From assembly GCA_029747585.1 (NCBI GenBank), contig JAPEVF010000017.1, positions 89,071-153,070 of the forward strand: 64,000 nucleotides of DNA. Reading direction: 5' to 3'. The DNA is from Pleurotus djamor. Taxonomy: Eukaryota; Basidiomycota; Agaricomycetes; Agaricales; Pleurotaceae. The notes below the pieces were generated by a model. It was not told where the DNA came from. It saw nothing but the letters and a program-made list of their open reading frames with translations, and did not search any database. Below, in pieces: positions 1 through 12,663 of this stretch; position 1 is the first letter of the stretch; the number at the start of each line of letters is the position of its first letter. The translations under genes were made by a program, and so were the position numbers.

Positions 1-549
1 AAGACACGGGAGAACGACCACAGACCCAGAACGACCGCGGTCGGAATAGGGAACTTGAGGGAGGAGATCAAAGCACTAACAAAAACAAACGGTTAGCGAC
101 AACGTGCGAAGCGGCAGGACTTGATGGACGTACGTCACATAGAGGATGGGGACGCTCTCCAGAGTGTTCTGGTGGGCACCTAGAATCGACATACATATAA
201 GTCAACCACGCAACCGCCTAGGATTCGATTTTCAACATACGCTGGGCACAGTTGAATTGCTTCGCAGCAAGCGAGGCGTCGACTTCCGCCTTCTCTGCGT
301 ATGCTTTGAAAGAAGATTTAGAAATTAGAGGGAACGGATCAAAGATCGATCCAAATGAGCCCTACCTTGGGGGTATTTGATTCCTGCAGCCTTTCGGTAC
401 TTGGAGACCGTGCTAGTCTGGTAGGCAAGGAGCCAGACAGTGGAGAGGAAACCAGCCGCGACGTATTCTGAGCTATACAGATCATCAGCCACGGCACATT
501 TGTCGAAGTTAAAATTTACGCACCCTTCAGGAATAACGAAAGTAGACAT
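1..549 (-). CDS. Microsomal glutathione S-transferase 3-like (MAPEG) protein, 3' end cut by window edge
   Basis: Exons read on the minus strand: 549-367, 303-241, 179-134, 75-<1. All joins keep phase. The spliced protein starts MSTFVIPEG and carries family hallmarks: a first membrane helix (AAGFLSTVWLLAYQ), then KYRKAAGIKYPQ, YAEKAE, FNCAQRAHQNTLE and PTAVVLGLWSFSRVF. The RAHQNTLE segment is the classic MGST3/MAPEG signature. The family are membrane proteins with glutathione transferase or peroxidase activity toward lipid hydroperoxides. The C-terminal helix lies beyond base 1. The start is the first ATG in frame. It diverges from the RRB1 gene with 314 bp between start codons. Confidence 0.9.
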
Positions 550-863
550 TGTGTGTGTAGGATGTTGAGGTGATGGTCGCGCTTGGGAACGAGTATTTGA
601 AGAAGGGTCCGGAACAGGTGACGCGTCGCCGGCGACGCAGCCTACCCCTTGAGAATGATCAGTTCCGACGCGTATGCCAATGGCATTGGTAGCATTGGTA
701 ATCCGTTGCTCAGCATACGTGTCCGCGAACGTAACAGGTGTCCGCGCAGCCGTCCCTTTCAGGGCACTTCACACCAACAGTGTGAGTGCCAAGGCCGGGA
801 CTTGGGGATTTACAGATTAGATTACACGTGATCGCATTCTTGAAACTTTTTCTTCTCAAGTTC
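550..863. other. Divergent intergenic region (MGST3-like / RRB1)
   Basis: 314 bp between two divergent start codons, presumably containing both promoters. I see no ORF or repeat. A short duplication of the motif cattggtagcattggt lies near 684-700. Confidence 0.5.
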
Positions 864-2541
864 ATGTCAAAGCGATCGGCGACACAGATTATCGAGCAAC
901 AGGCTCCAAAGCGTCCATCTGGAAGCAATTCAAAGCAAGATGCGCCAGGGGATGAGATGGGCGAGTTTGAGGACGCCTGGGAGGACGAGATAGAAAGCGA
1001 CGGTGAAGTGGTCGATGCAGAGCAAGCTGATGCAGAGGATGGTATGCGATATCCATTACCACAGTAAACTCAAATAATGATGCATATCCAAGGCATGGAG
1101 ATCGACCAAGTCCTTCCAGCGATTGAAGAGAGTGAGGAGCAACCACCCGCCCCATCGACATTTATTCCAGGAAAGCACACCCTCAGCGCCGATGAAATAC
1201 TCGAAGCCGATGACTCTGTCTATATCATGCGTCATTCTCTCAATGTGAATTGGCCATGTCTCTCCTTCGACGTACTACGTGATAGCCTTGGCGATGAGAG
1301 GCAAAGATATCCCGCAATGGCCTACCTTGTCTCCGGAACTCAGGCCGACGTTGCAAACAACAACGAAGTGATTGTCTATAAGCTCACTTCCCTCCACAAG
1401 ACTCAGAAGAACAGCGGTCAGTAAAACCTCCTCATCCTCATCACCGATTTTTCCTAACTACTATGATGTAGATGATTCCGACGATGAGGATGATGAAGAT
1501 GATGAAAACCTTGACGAAGATGCCGTCCTCGAATACCGATCAATACCTCACGTCGGTGGTGTCAATCGTATCCGTGCCCAACCCCTCCCTGCCTCTTCCC
1601 CATTACCACCTGTGTCTCAGCCGTACTACACCGCGACTTGGGCAGAGACAGGAAAAGTTCACATATGGGATATACGGCCGCTCATCGAATCACTTGACGT
1701 ACCAGGCTATACAGTTCCCAAGCCGCGCACACACACGCCTGCTTTCACTGTAACGGCACACGGTAGGGCCGAAGGCTTTGCGATGGACTGGGCATCATCT
1801 GGTGGGGCAAATGCGTCTTCATTGCGTTTGTTAACCGGCGACATACAATCAAAAATCTACCTTACAACGGCCTCACCGTCCGGGTTTAACACTTTGTCCT
1901 CTCCATTCACCTCTCACACCTCGAGCATTGAGGATCTGCAATGGAGTCCGACCGAACCGACTGTCTTTGCTTCTTGTTCAGCCGACCAAAGCGTACGGAT
2001 ATGGGATGTACGGAGTAAAGGAAGGAAGAGTGTCGCAGCGATTGGAACGGCTCACCCCAGCGATGTCAACGTCATTAGCTGGAATCGAGCCACGAGCTAT
2101 CTGCTACTGAGCGGTGGCGACGAGGGTGGTATTAAGGTATGGGACTTGCGTAATGTCAAGCCATCAGGGTACGTATTTCGCACTCTTACATGTTCGCTGG
2201 TCACATCTTGATATTCTCCAAACAGGGCGGATCCGACGGCGGTTGCGTCCTTCAACTGGCACACAAGCGCAATTACATCCGTCGAATGGCATCCAACCGA
2301 AGATTCCATCTTCGCCGCCTCTGGGGCAGACGACCAAGTGACCATGTGGGATCTAGCGGTTGAATTGGATGACGATGAGATGGATGGTACAGATGATACA
2401 CGACAGGTCCCACCCCAACTGTTGTTCGTCCACCAAGGGCAGAGAGACATTAAAGAGGTTCACTGGCACCCTCAAATGCCTGGTACGGTGGTTAGCACGG
2501 CATCCGATGGATTCAACATCTTCAAAACCATATCTGTATGA
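864..2541 (+). CDS. RRB1: Ribosome assembly WD-repeat protein Rrb1/GRWD1
   Basis: Exons 864-1041, 1093-1416, 1472-2168, 2226-2541, giving 504 codons plus stop. The N-terminus is acidic ([17 protein letters not shown]), followed by the family segment [23 protein letters not shown], a second acidic run ([17 protein letters not shown]) and WD40 repeats, for example [17 protein letters not shown] and [18 protein letters not shown]. It ends with [15 protein letters not shown] and the conserved C-terminal FNIFKTISV. In yeast and animals this protein chaperones ribosomal protein L3 during 60S assembly in the nucleus. Introns are 51-57 bp. The start ATG gives MSKRSATQI with no in-frame ATG upstream. 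Confidence 0.93.
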
Positions 2542-2635
2542 TCTAGTGGAGACAACGTACGAGCCAGCGTTTATACACCGGATTAGTTGAAAAAAGTACG
2601 CTACTATTAATTTTAGAGAATTCGAGGGTGCTTGA

Positions 2636-3882
2636 TCAGTATAAGCCAACACTATTATTCCCTTTGGGTGCTCGTATCTAGAGTGTTATCGTGAGCCAAA
2701 TGGTCGGAGGCAAGGTATTAGATATTACCTTTGAAATATTTTTCTGAAGCAAGTCAGTCAAGATCGCGTAGACACTCCGAATGTCAATGACGTGCTGACG
2801 TGCGAAATACACTTGCTTCCGGTCGTGTTCATGGAGTGCCATCTATGAGAGTTGAGCATGTGGGTAGAATCGGACAGCGAGAAGCGAAGGACGAACCGTG
2901 TAATCTTCGACATTCGGGTATTTGATGAGTTTGGAGCATATCTTCGCGCGAGCCAGATGGTCTTGACGTGCTGCATCCCGAAGATTGTACGCACTCTCTT
3001 GTGCTCGCATTAATTCGCTAAGAACCTCTGATGGCGGAGTGAGACACTATTTGATTTTTCAACGGTTGGTTCATACCTTCTTGGACTTGCACGCCAAAAT
3101 TGTCACCACTTCGTTATCACGGTCAAAACAGGTACGCCAAGATAGAAGAAATGCCTCACTCTTCAATTCTACATAGGGAAGAAGATAAGAGACCGCACGG
3201 TAAGATTGGAGCGTTCTTACTTACTTTGGCATGGTGAGATTGACCCATAGCTTCACTTGATCCTGCGCGGCATTAGGATCTTCCACCCCATGCGTACATG
3301 CGATGAACTCACAACGAGTTCGGCTAGCTCTTCACACTCCTGCCTGATCACATCATGCAAGGGGGTCATATGGCGATAGGCCTGCACGACTTCGACATAC
3401 TTCGGGTGATGTAGATGGCGNGAGCTTCCTTCCTCAAGGAAGCCATCCTCGGTTCGCTTTCTTTTCTTTGCATGTAGCTCCTCGGTCTCCTGGGGTGTAT
3501 CAGGAGACGGCGCCGGATATACCGTTGTATCGGTTTTCGGAGCGTTGTCGAAGTTGAATGGCGAATCGGCGTTGGAGAAGGATTGTATGGTTTTTTGGAG
3601 TTCTCTGGATAGCATGAGCAAGAAGCAGCGTGTACTTTGCTACACCTAACGACTGACATCACCTGAGAGAGATAAAGTTTCAGTCACATTGTTGCCACTT
3701 CAATTGTATGGAAACAGCGCACCTTGGTGGGGAAGATCTTGAATATAATCTCCTCTCCCCGAGCGGCAACTTGCTTGCGGAAGTCCTGAGACATGCATGG
3801 GAGGCTTCTCAGCTTAAGTCCGTTAAAGCCACTTCTATGGGGATACCTCAAGTTTGCGTTTTGTTTCTGGATCGGATGACAT
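2636..3882 (-). CDS. Proteasome activator PA28 (REG-gamma type)
   Basis: Ten exons on the minus strand: 3882-3847, 3785-3723, 3662-3646, 3604-3313, 3262-3225, 3168-3160, 3108-3077, 3027-2897, 2842-2729, 2677-2636; 257 aa against about 254 in human PSME3. Conserved blocks are the N-terminal DFRKQVAARGEEIIFKIFPTK helix region, QVKLWVNLTMPK, the loop KIEDGDNFGVQVQEE, YPNVEDYT and the C-terminus ending GLY, like the LY end of PSME3. A linker (about residues 50-110) holds a basic KKRKR stretch, a likely nuclear signal. PA28 rings open the 20S proteasome gate without ATP. Exon 6 is only 9 bases and exon 3 only 17; both are needed to keep phase and to restore conserved sequence. One n (3421) falls in exon 4. 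It diverges from TAF1 with 169 bp between starts. Confidence 0.9.
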
Positions 3883-4051
3883 TTCGAGGACGAGGACGTG
3901 TGCTTACGATGACGGACGCGAAGGCGCGCCTCTGTCCCTCATCCACGTGATCCTGTGGCAGACAGGGGTGCGCTTAATTCCAAGGCCACATTATGTATGT
4001 GACTCCATGTCCTTTGCTCTCTTGGACGCACCCTGAACGCACGCTGATCAA

Positions 4052-7000
4052 ATGGCTGGCCACGACGAAAGTGAAGCTATCAATGCACTATCAGGCTTCT
4101 CGCTAGATCATTTGCTCGGAGAATTGTCTCTTCCTAGTGGCTCTGGACTCCAAAATCAACTCGGCATATCTGGACTACCCAATCTCAGTTCTAAGCAGAT
4201 CTACAACGAGACATGGGCAGAGGATGAAGATGCAGTGGGCGCAGACCAAGGAGATGACTGGGAAGACGAGGTGGACAGAGAGCTGAGGGAAGAGGAGCAT
4301 CTCAATCCTGTGAAGACAGAAGCGTACTCTCCAATTGGCCTCCGTCCGAAACAGAAACGTGTACGCGTCGTAAAGCGCCTCGTAGAACGTCCGAAGACAG
4401 TATATGAACGATTTCCCTCCTTCGAGAAGGACAAAGTACTGGATTTCAGCGAATTATTCAAGGGATATACCGTACGAAAGTCGCGAGTATCAAGGCGACC
4501 ATTCCTAGGTATCTCCACTGCTACTGTTTCATCCGTCACTGTCTGACCTCAACTTAGTGGAGACTGTATATCCGAGGAGAAAGGAAGTCACTAAAGGATT
4601 TCTTGAATCCGTTGTTGGGACGTCTAAACGGCAGGAAGAGACGAAGCGCACGCAGGAGGTCTCATCCGGCAATGTTGAAAACGACCTCTGGAAAGCGCTT
4701 CAGGTATGTGGTATGCTCAAGCGACTTTCCGCTCGTTGATTGACATGTCATTCATCTAGGAACGTGATAAGTCTGATCTTCCTGTATCTTTGCCGTTGCA
4801 CGACCGTACATTTGACCTCGTTCTCCTATCGAATTGGGAGGACCAAGTCATGTATGACCCGGAGCCATTGTCCCAACATTCTCAGACCACGGAACGCAGC
4901 TTGACCACTCCTACGAATAAGGTTCTGGAGTCGGGAGCATGGACGCAAAGTATCATCTGGAGTCCTCGTGCGCCCTTCAGAGACTTCACTCAACTGGAGT
5001 TCAACCATGAAGACGATGTTGTACCAGAAGAGCGTACAGGTATGTGTTACTTACTTCAACGCATTGATATCGTAGTCACCTATTCTGTGAAGATCCGTCA
5101 AGGCCACGGAAGCGTACCAGATTGGATGCTGGGCAGCGCGACAAGTTCAACATGTCGAACGATCACTTCTACGAAGTGGCCAAAGAAGGCGGGAAACACC
5201 GTATTCGCCAGACATTCAGTCAGCTTGTCGTTGAACACGCTTATCCTGCGCAGAAGTTGCAATTGCCCTTCGTCAGTGGATTTGTTGTCGCCTCCGTCCT
5301 AGCCTGAGCTCACAGAACTTTTGTATAGTATAAAACCCGCCTGTCGAAGCAAGAAGCTCGATCTTTCCATCGTCCTGCCCTGCAATTCCCTGCCAATGTC
5401 GAGCTTCACTTCAGCAAAGTCAGAACTGCAAAGAGGAAGAAAGACAATTCTGGTCGTAAACTTGGCAAAGGGGCTGTCATTGGGGAAATTCTCAACAAGA
5501 CCAGTGATCTGAGTCTCCGCGATACCAGTAACTTCGTTTTGTGGGAATATTCGGTGCGTTCGCTCTCCCTTCCTTCCGCTCAGCTGACCCATTTCTTGCA
5601 GGAGGAACATCCTCCAATCATCTCAAACTTTGGGATGGGCAGTGCGCTGGTCAACTACTACCGAAAGAAAGACGAGAAGGACGAACACATACCGAAGGTA
5701 TTCATCCCCTCTTCTCACCCTTCTGAATATGTCTAAAGGCGAGCTAGTTTGACCTGGGTCTTCCGTTCGTTCTCGAGCCACAAGACGAATCCCCTTTCAT
5801 GAAGTTTGGCTATGTCTACCCTGGCCAGACCATCCCTGCTATGTATAACAATCTGCTTCGGGCACCCTTGTTCCGACAGAAGGCGTACCCCACAGACTTC
5901 CTCGTTGTCAGGTATGTCTGCCTTCGACTCGGCCTTCTTCCAAGCCTAAATGTTTGAACTCCGGCAGGAATACAGTCAAGGGTGAAACGAAATACTACCT
6001 GAGGGAGATAAAGAATCTCTTCGTTATTGGTCAAACGTATCCAGTGACCGAAGTGCCTGGACCCCATTCTCGCAAAATCACTAACACCCTCAAGTTCCGA
6101 CTTCAAATCATCGCCTTTAAGCTGCTCAAGAAAAGCCCAGGAGAACGGCTCAAGATTTCTAGACTCATGAAGTATTTCCCAGACCAGAATGAGCTCCAAA
6201 TGCGGCAACGTCTCAAGGTAAGGAGAAGTGCTATCCACTGTGGATAATTCCGACTGAATGTCGTCCATCCTCCAAGGAATTCATGGAGTATCATCGGCGT
6301 GGTCCTCATCAAGGTTTCTGGCGTTTGAAGGCCAATTGGACGCTGCCTTCTGACCAAGAGATGCTCAAGATGGTTGGACCAGAGCAAGTGGTACTCACTG
6401 AGAGCATGCAAGTTGGTCAGCGTCATCTCCAAGACTCCGGGTACAGTGGTACCGGTGAAGCTGAGGACGACGAGACGAAACTGTCTGTTGAGCAACAACT
6501 AGCGCCGTGGATCACTACCAAGAATTTCCTCTTTGCCACTCAGGCGAAAGCCATGCTGAGGCTGCACGGAGATGGCGACCCTTCTGGCCGCGGTGAAGCG
6601 TTCAGTTTCATCAGAATCTCAATGAAGGATATATTTGTCAAGGCTGGCGAGGATTACGAACAGAAATTAGGTGCGTGTCTTCGTGTCTTCAAAGTCTCGA
6701 GCGCCACAGACCGTCTAAATCATAAAACCACCCTCAGCTGAGGCGGAAAATCGTCCGAAGTCTGCTCACCGCTATAATGTGGCCGAGCAGCAGCAGATAT
6801 ACAAATCTGAGATTGAGCGTATATGGAAGGCGCAATTTGACTCGTTGAGTCGTAAGGATGAACCGCAGCTCACTGAGGAGGACATCAGGCGAGATCGAGA
6901 AGCGACGAAAAGAATACAGGCACAGCACAACAAGAGGGAGGGGATGTCTCCCATGCCTGGTGGTCCTTCGTCGCCCCCTTACAGCCGAGGTTCATCATTG

Positions 7001-7950
7001 GATCGTGACAGAGAGATGGACCCAGATGGGAATCGGAGAGTCCTAAGAATCAGGCGATTGGTGAATGACAACACCTCCCCCCCCTCACTCGCCATTTCAC
7101 CCTCGCTAATTTCCGCTTGTGTTAGATCGATGGTGACTGGCAAACGGAGATCATACGTGACCCTGCCGTAATCCGAGCGTATGTTCGTGGTCGTCAGCTT
7201 CTGGAAGAAGAGCAGACGATGGCAGATAGCTTGGCGCCCACAGGCGACGCGGACAAGGACAAGCGGGCCAAGAAGAGGTGTGTAGAGTCTAGATCCTCTC
7301 TATCAAGATGTCTAACGGACCACGCTTGCCTTTTTGTGTTCATCATCCAGGCTTGAGGAGGAAATTGCTCGAATGAAAAAGAACCAAGAGCGTCGCCTAC
7401 ACCGCAAGAATGCGAAGATCATCAAGGAGGGTGGAACACCCCTCCAACTCAACCGCCCATTAAAACCAGACACGACGGTAAAATACAATTTCCCCTCCTT
7501 CACACATCAGAACACTAACTGAACGCGCGCCCAATCCCAACAGAGGCGATGCGGGCACTGCGGCCAAATGGGTCATATGAGTACGTCGCAATTGCTTGGA
7601 TCATCCAACAAGTCTAACAAAAAAACCAAAAAACCAAAAAAAAATCTCTCACACAAACAGAAACCAATCGGAAATGTCCTCGGTGGGCTGAATTCAACAG
7701 TGGAACGCCACCTGTCCCTGTAACTGCGAGTGCCTCAGCGGGGAGTCCCCCACCGCCAGGTTCAGCGACGTTACCCGGGCTTGGCTTCAACAGGGCTGGG
7801 AGTACACCGTTTGGGTTTCCTGCGGCTGTCCCCTCTCCGCTCGCGACAAGTCCGCCTATGTCCGCAAAAGCGGACCTCGACGGCATGCCACCAGCGACGC
7901 CTTCGACCTCTGGTCCACCGAAAATCAAGCTCACGCTTAAGCGAGGGTAG
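4052..7950 (+). CDS. TAF1: Transcription initiation factor TFIID subunit 1 (TAF1), fungal form without bromodomains
   Basis: Fourteen exons: 4052-4508, 4558-4703, 4760-5039, 5093-5271, 5329-5553, 5602-5697, 5748-5911, 5968-6217, 6277-6670, 6738-7060, 7126-7277, 7351-7477, 7544-7580, 7661-7950; 1039 aa, close to the yeast size. The DUF3591 core is clear: DKFNMSNDHFYEV, SFHRPALQFP, EEHPPIISNFGMGSALVNYY, FMKFGYVYPGQT, FLVVRNTVKGE, YYLREIKNLFVIGQTYPVTEVP. Near the C-terminus lies the zinc knuckle RRCGHCGQMGHMKTNRKCP, split across exons 13-14. It then ends in a Ser/Pro/Ala-rich tail. As in yeast, no bromodomain follows. TAF1 is the TFIID scaffold that contacts TBP, TAF7 and promoter DNA in the nucleus. 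The start MAGHDESEAI is the only good ATG before the acidic N-terminal ETWAEDEDAVG segment. Confidence 0.95.
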
Positions 7951-8255
7951 GTAGATGTATGTAGTATGTATGTGCTTTACTGGTTGGTATCCCATGTGCA
8001 CGAGCGCGCGTCATATATGATGATGCATCTTGCTTCTTGTTCACATCGTACGCATAATAATTCAATTGCTTTTTCATACTATTGCATGTCATGACTTGTA
8101 AGTACGAGAAGAGAAAGCAGTGTCAATTGAGGAGGAGAGTAGTAGGTAATAGATAAGCGTTATAAAGAAAAGGCAGGTTTACAACAAATTAGTTATTCAA
8201 CAAAGGACTTGGTAAGTAATAATACAACATCACACGCAAAGACCACGAAAGCCAT
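7951..8255. other. Convergent 3' intergenic region (TAF1 / PacC)
   Basis: 305 bp of AT-richer DNA between two convergent stop codons, presumably both 3' UTRs. Possible poly(A) signals include aataat near 8056. No ORF or repeat is supported. Confidence 0.5.
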
Positions 8256-10765
8256 CTACGCAGCCATCTCCACATCCCTAGCATGAGGTTGATACTGCTC
8301 CCGCTGGTGGTGTGAATACAGACGCTGCTGCTGCACATCCGAAACCCCCCCAAACCTCTCCTTAAAATCCATATTAATAGCAACCAGCAAATTGCGGATC
8401 AACTCTGCATGCTGTCTCCGCTCCTCGGGTGGTATCTCCCGAGTCCGCGACTCCAACTCAATCCTCCCAATCTCCTTGGCGAGTTCCTCCGATTGCTCAG
8501 GCGACCGCCGTGCTCTCGCGGAGGTAGATGTATTCCCACCATTAGATGATGATGAGACCGGAGATGGAGATGCAAGGGAATGAATACCAGGCAGTGACAT
8601 CGCATGTGGCTGGGGAGAAGCAGAAGCAGAAGCAGAAGAGGGACTTTGCGTCGACGAAGGCGTGGAAACACGTGATTCCGGAGAGGGAGATCGATAATGC
8701 AGCGGGGGGAGTTTGAAAGCTTCGTCGCCACTCGTCAACAGTGGATACAACGAACTCGACTTTCCCGACGAGGAAGCAGACGACGAAGACGACGACGAAG
8801 CAAACGAGACAGGCGTCAACTTTGCTGGAGGCCCCGGTTGTCTCGAAGGCACAAGCTTGGGCTCCACAGGTTCCGGACGTTGTGTGCTCGGTACCGATTT
8901 AAGAGGCACGATGGTACGCATCGACTTGCCGATGTACTCGTGAGGAGGCGCTAGGTGAGCTACAGGAACAGTGCCCCTCGACGAACGCATGTAATCAAAC
9001 GCAGCCGCATTGTCCGGCACCGTCATCGGTATCTGCGGGGGCGTCGAATTCGCCGGCGTCGACACGGTGGACGGAGGCGACCCCGAATCAAGAGGCGGCG
9101 TAGGGTGGTGATAATTCGGGCTGGAGAAGGATGAAGCGGAGCTGGGTGGTGGACCGAACTTGTTCGATATGCGACGCGCACTAGGATACGCACTCGTGGG
9201 CGAATAAGTAAGCGGCGAGGGATCGTTCATTGGCGGCGGATAAACCGAATTGTAATGGCTAGATTGGACAGACGGGTGGGAAGATCGTGCGGGTGGGTGG
9301 TGATACGGCGAGGTGCCAAATCCCTGGGAGGCGGAACCTGAATAAGCGGGGCCTTCACTGGGGAATGAGTGGTCCGAGCCGGGCATGCCAGGCATCCCGG
9401 CGAGCCCCAACTGACCCAAACTAGCGGCGTCAAAGTAGGAATCCGAGAATCCAGCGGATGGATTGGGAGGGGAATTGGAGGAAGGGTAGCGCGAGCCCGA
9501 AGAGACGTCACGACCGAGGGTGAGGAGGAATTCATTGACAGCTGCGAGTTCTTCTGGTGTGCGAATATCAAGAGAGACGGAACGAGGATTGAAATGGGGG
9601 CGTTGGGATTGGGTTTGGGAGACGTGTTGAGCGTAGGCGAGACTATTGAGACGGTCCGCCATCTCTGTTTAAAAAAATGAAGGCAAGTCAGTACAGGGGG
9701 GAGGGTGATCTTTGGAAAGCAAGTACGGACGGGGGTCGTACGCTGGCATAACCCGACGCTTCTTCATGTCGGTGAAAAAGTCATCTACGGCATAGTCATG
9801 AGAACGCTTTGAGCCTGTCGGGAGACCGTCTTGGCGCAGGACTTCCCATGCGGGGACTTGTTGGTGGAGGAAAGAGTCGTGCGTGGGTGAGTGGTGGTGT
9901 GCGAGGTCTGGAGAAGGAGAGGGGAGAAAGCCAAAGTGAGATCCTAATCAGCGTGGATATTGGCGGATAAGGGGAGGAGGGGGGGGAGGGACTTACCATC
10001 TGAGAGGGACGAGGAGTTCGACTTTGCACGGGGGACGGGAGCTCGTGAGATGGCGGAGAGCTTTGCCTTTGGATCGATGCGAGAGGGATCGCCTCTGACC
10101 CTCTGTGCGTAGGCAGGGTCGACGACGGTGATGGCCTTGGAATGCTTGTGCTGCGCATGGTGCTCCTCGGTGTGGATCTTTTCGTGCTTTTTGAGATCCT
10201 GTGGCCTCTTGAAGGACTTTTTGCAGATCTTGTGGGAGGTGAGATTTGGGTTTGATAGAAATCAAAAACGAAGACATACCTCGCAAACATGGGGCTTTAG
10301 GGGCGTATGTACTTGGAGGAGGTGAGGCCACAGTTGTAAGCATTGCAAGTAATCGTACGTACCTCTCAGATGACTTGTTATGTGATCTCGCTTTGCGCAG
10401 GTTGTGCCGCAGTCCTTCCACTTGCATGTGAGACAGAGATTGTTTGTGCTCTTGCGGCCGATGTGGTCATTGCAGAGATGGTTGTAGAGGGCCTCGGGAT
10501 CGGTAAAGGAGAGGGTGCAGTCGAGCCAGAGACACTTGTGTGCTGGCGGGGCATCCTGTGTGGCTGAGGAGGGGGGCGGAGATGGGGACGGGTTGGACGG
10601 GTTGGCGGGCGAGTCGTCTGGCGGAGCTGGGGACTGGGGCGAGTGCGGGGGCAGGGACGCTGTCATGTCAAAGTAGTGGTAGTTGTTGGTTGAGTGAGTG
10701 GGGAGTGTGTTCTGGAGGACAGCGAGAGGGACGAGAGCAGGGATCTCTGTCCAGTGCAAAGACAT
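8256..10765 (-). CDS. pH-response transcription factor PacC/Rim101
   Basis: Exons on the minus strand: 10765-10363, 10311-10280, 10228-9997, 9907-9731, 9664-8256; 750 aa. In-frame ATGs at 10801, 10765 and 10666 are all possible starts; 10666 (MTASLPPHS) would give 717 aa. Three C2H2 fingers match Pac[21 protein letters not shown], then [29 protein letters not shown], then [28 protein letters not shown] and KRPQDLKKH are diagnostic of the family. The rest is a long Ser/Pro-rich region (residues about 280-750), the part normally removed by Rim13/proteasome processing at alkaline pH. The processed factor binds GCCAAG-type sites in the nucleus. The C-terminus has a conserved-looking [23 protein letters not shown] helix ([19 protein letters not shown]). 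Confidence 0.92.
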
Positions 10766-11344
10766 TGCTGATTTAAAGGCGAGTGTGCCAAGCCCTTCCA
10801 AGTCCTCTCGTCTTAACCTCCTTCTTGGCGGCCCCCTTACTTAAGCATCTCGTAAGCCCCCTGTCCTTGGCTGCCAAGCAAGAACCCAGCCTTGCTATTT
10901 ACGTCCACCTCCCTCCCTAGGCGTTATTTTTGGGTCACGTCCCGCGCAACAGCTTTGACCACCCTCTCACTCGTCCATCCTCTCCAGGCTCTGGCGACAG
11001 ATACTCGAGGTGTAGCAGTGGCTCTACAGCATTGGAAGTGACGACCTGCCAAGCACACGCCCAAGAAACTCCCCAACTTGCATACGAGCACAAGATCCGA
11101 TCGGACGCTATGGCCTTTTACACGGCCAGACGCCCAGATAACCTCGGGGTCAAACGTGATTTTGGAAATCGGTCAAATATGAAATTTTGTACCTAGGTTG
11201 TAGGGGGTTAACCTCAGTTTGAAACAAACAAATTTTAACCACCTTTCGTACTTCAAGTTCACCTCGAGTTCATCGACGGAAGCCAGGGACTGAGAGTTAA
11301 CCCACGAGCATATACACGATGGAAGACGAAGGCCTAAGTCCACT
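10766..11344. other. Intergenic region upstream of PacC and the transposon-associated gene
   Basis: 579 bp. It holds the presumed PacC promoter at the left. Near 11196-11217 is a short GGTTGTAGGGGG...AACCTCAG motif that has an imperfect inverted partner at 14111-14134 (see findings). No supported ORF. Confidence 0.4.
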
Positions 11345-12663
11345 ATGTCCGCTAAGTCCGCTTTCCCACACTGTAACACGACGCCAACACTGTCCCTTGT
11401 CCCAGATTGGGAACGTCATCCCACCACGAACAAATGGAAATGCCTTGTCTGCGATGATCAAACCTATCGAGAACGTCGGCACGCTGTTGTGCATGAGACC
11501 ACGAGCGCTCATCAATCCGCGCTCTCACTTTTCCGCCACAGTGAGACCACACGCGCCCGAGACACCCAAAACAACTTGAATGTGTTCCCTCCAACTCCCA
11601 TGGACGCGTTCGTCGCGAACGGCACTCAACATTTAGTTCATTCGCTTGCCTTCGGGGGCCTGGATTCATCAGAGCAACCCCCACCGCCCGCGAGCATTAT
11701 ACCCTGGAATTTAGACTTACTTCAGGCGGATGATTTTTCCTTTGACACCACTGAAGACCAGGTAGCGGCGACCCGGCGAGTTGCCGCTGAGCTCAATGAG
11801 TTCTTGAACGCCGCCCGGGACGAGGACTCAGAAAACGAACAAGATGTGGAATGGGCGGCAGAGGACCTTGAGCCCGAGGTTGTGCCGGAGCCAACGGGCA
11901 TATGTAAGTTTACTTCCTAGATTATGACTTCCTCGAGTGGTGACCACTTTGCTCTTTGCTGTCTAGTCTATGATGGTGATCCCGAAACCGAGCCAACAGA
12001 TACGCAGCCGCGCAAACGCCCACGAACATCTCTGGGAGATAGCGCGGCGACCGCACGCCATTGGTATCCGTGGAGCGACCGCATTGTATGTTACTACTTC
12101 CAACGGAAACTAGACGTGGCTAATCTATTATCTGACGTAAATCCAGACTTGTACATTAGATATTTTGATGCACCTTCCGCGATCCGTCTTCTCACATCGT
12201 CAACTCGACCTCTTTCTCTGGCTACTGCGAGTCAATGGAGTAGAAGATGTTCCATCTGTGAAGAAAATGATCAAGCTGAATGCTGACCTACAGAAAGCTT
12301 GTGGTGTCGAAACCTTGGAGTACAATGGCGCGCTCGGTCACAAATATTATATGAACAGTCTATCCGACATCATATCCCAGGTCTGTATCTACGTGCTCAC
12401 ACATTCCCCACTATCTGAACTTCCTTTGTTAGGAGATGGCAAACCCACAAGTCCGACCGCATCTGTCATTCTACCCCGAAGACAGTGGGAAGCGGCTCTC
12501 GGAGGCACGACAAGCCTCACGCTGGCTACATGATGCGCCCGACGATCAATTGACCCCGATGATCCGCTTGGGCAGCCAAGATTACTTCATCTACGAGCCA
12601 CTCAAGGTGGTGCCACCAGTGGTGGTATTGGGAGAAATGCGGGCGGATTGTACGGTATCTTGA
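11345..12663 (+). CDS. Transposon-associated basidiomycete zinc-finger protein, probably a C-terminally truncated copy
   Basis: Exons 11345-11903, 11967-12085, 12147-12380, 12433-12663; all joins keep phase and give 380 aa. A possible zinc-binding segment near residues 32-53 reads KWKCLVC ... RHAVVHETTSAH. Then come a long acidic linker, WYPWSDRI, LDLFLWLLRVNGVEDVPSVK, ACGVETLEYNGALGHKYYMN, EMANPQVRPHLSFYPED and LTPMIRLGSQDYFIYEP. From memory, this string of motifs (W-P-W, L-x-W-L-L, N-x-x-VRP..YPE, TPMI, YEP) marks a large multi-copy protein group found in agaricomycete genomes in and beside DNA transposons. Those proteins are usually much longer and continue past YEP, so this copy looks truncated. 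The molecular function is unknown. The family name is not certain. Confidence 0.6.

Noticed and set aside
12082..12160. Frameshift in the transposon-associated gene at 12.1 kb
   Set aside because: The two frames join properly if an intron 12086-12146 (gtatgt ... ccag) is removed, giving WYPWSDRI-TCTLDILMHLPRS in phase, so no mutation is needed.
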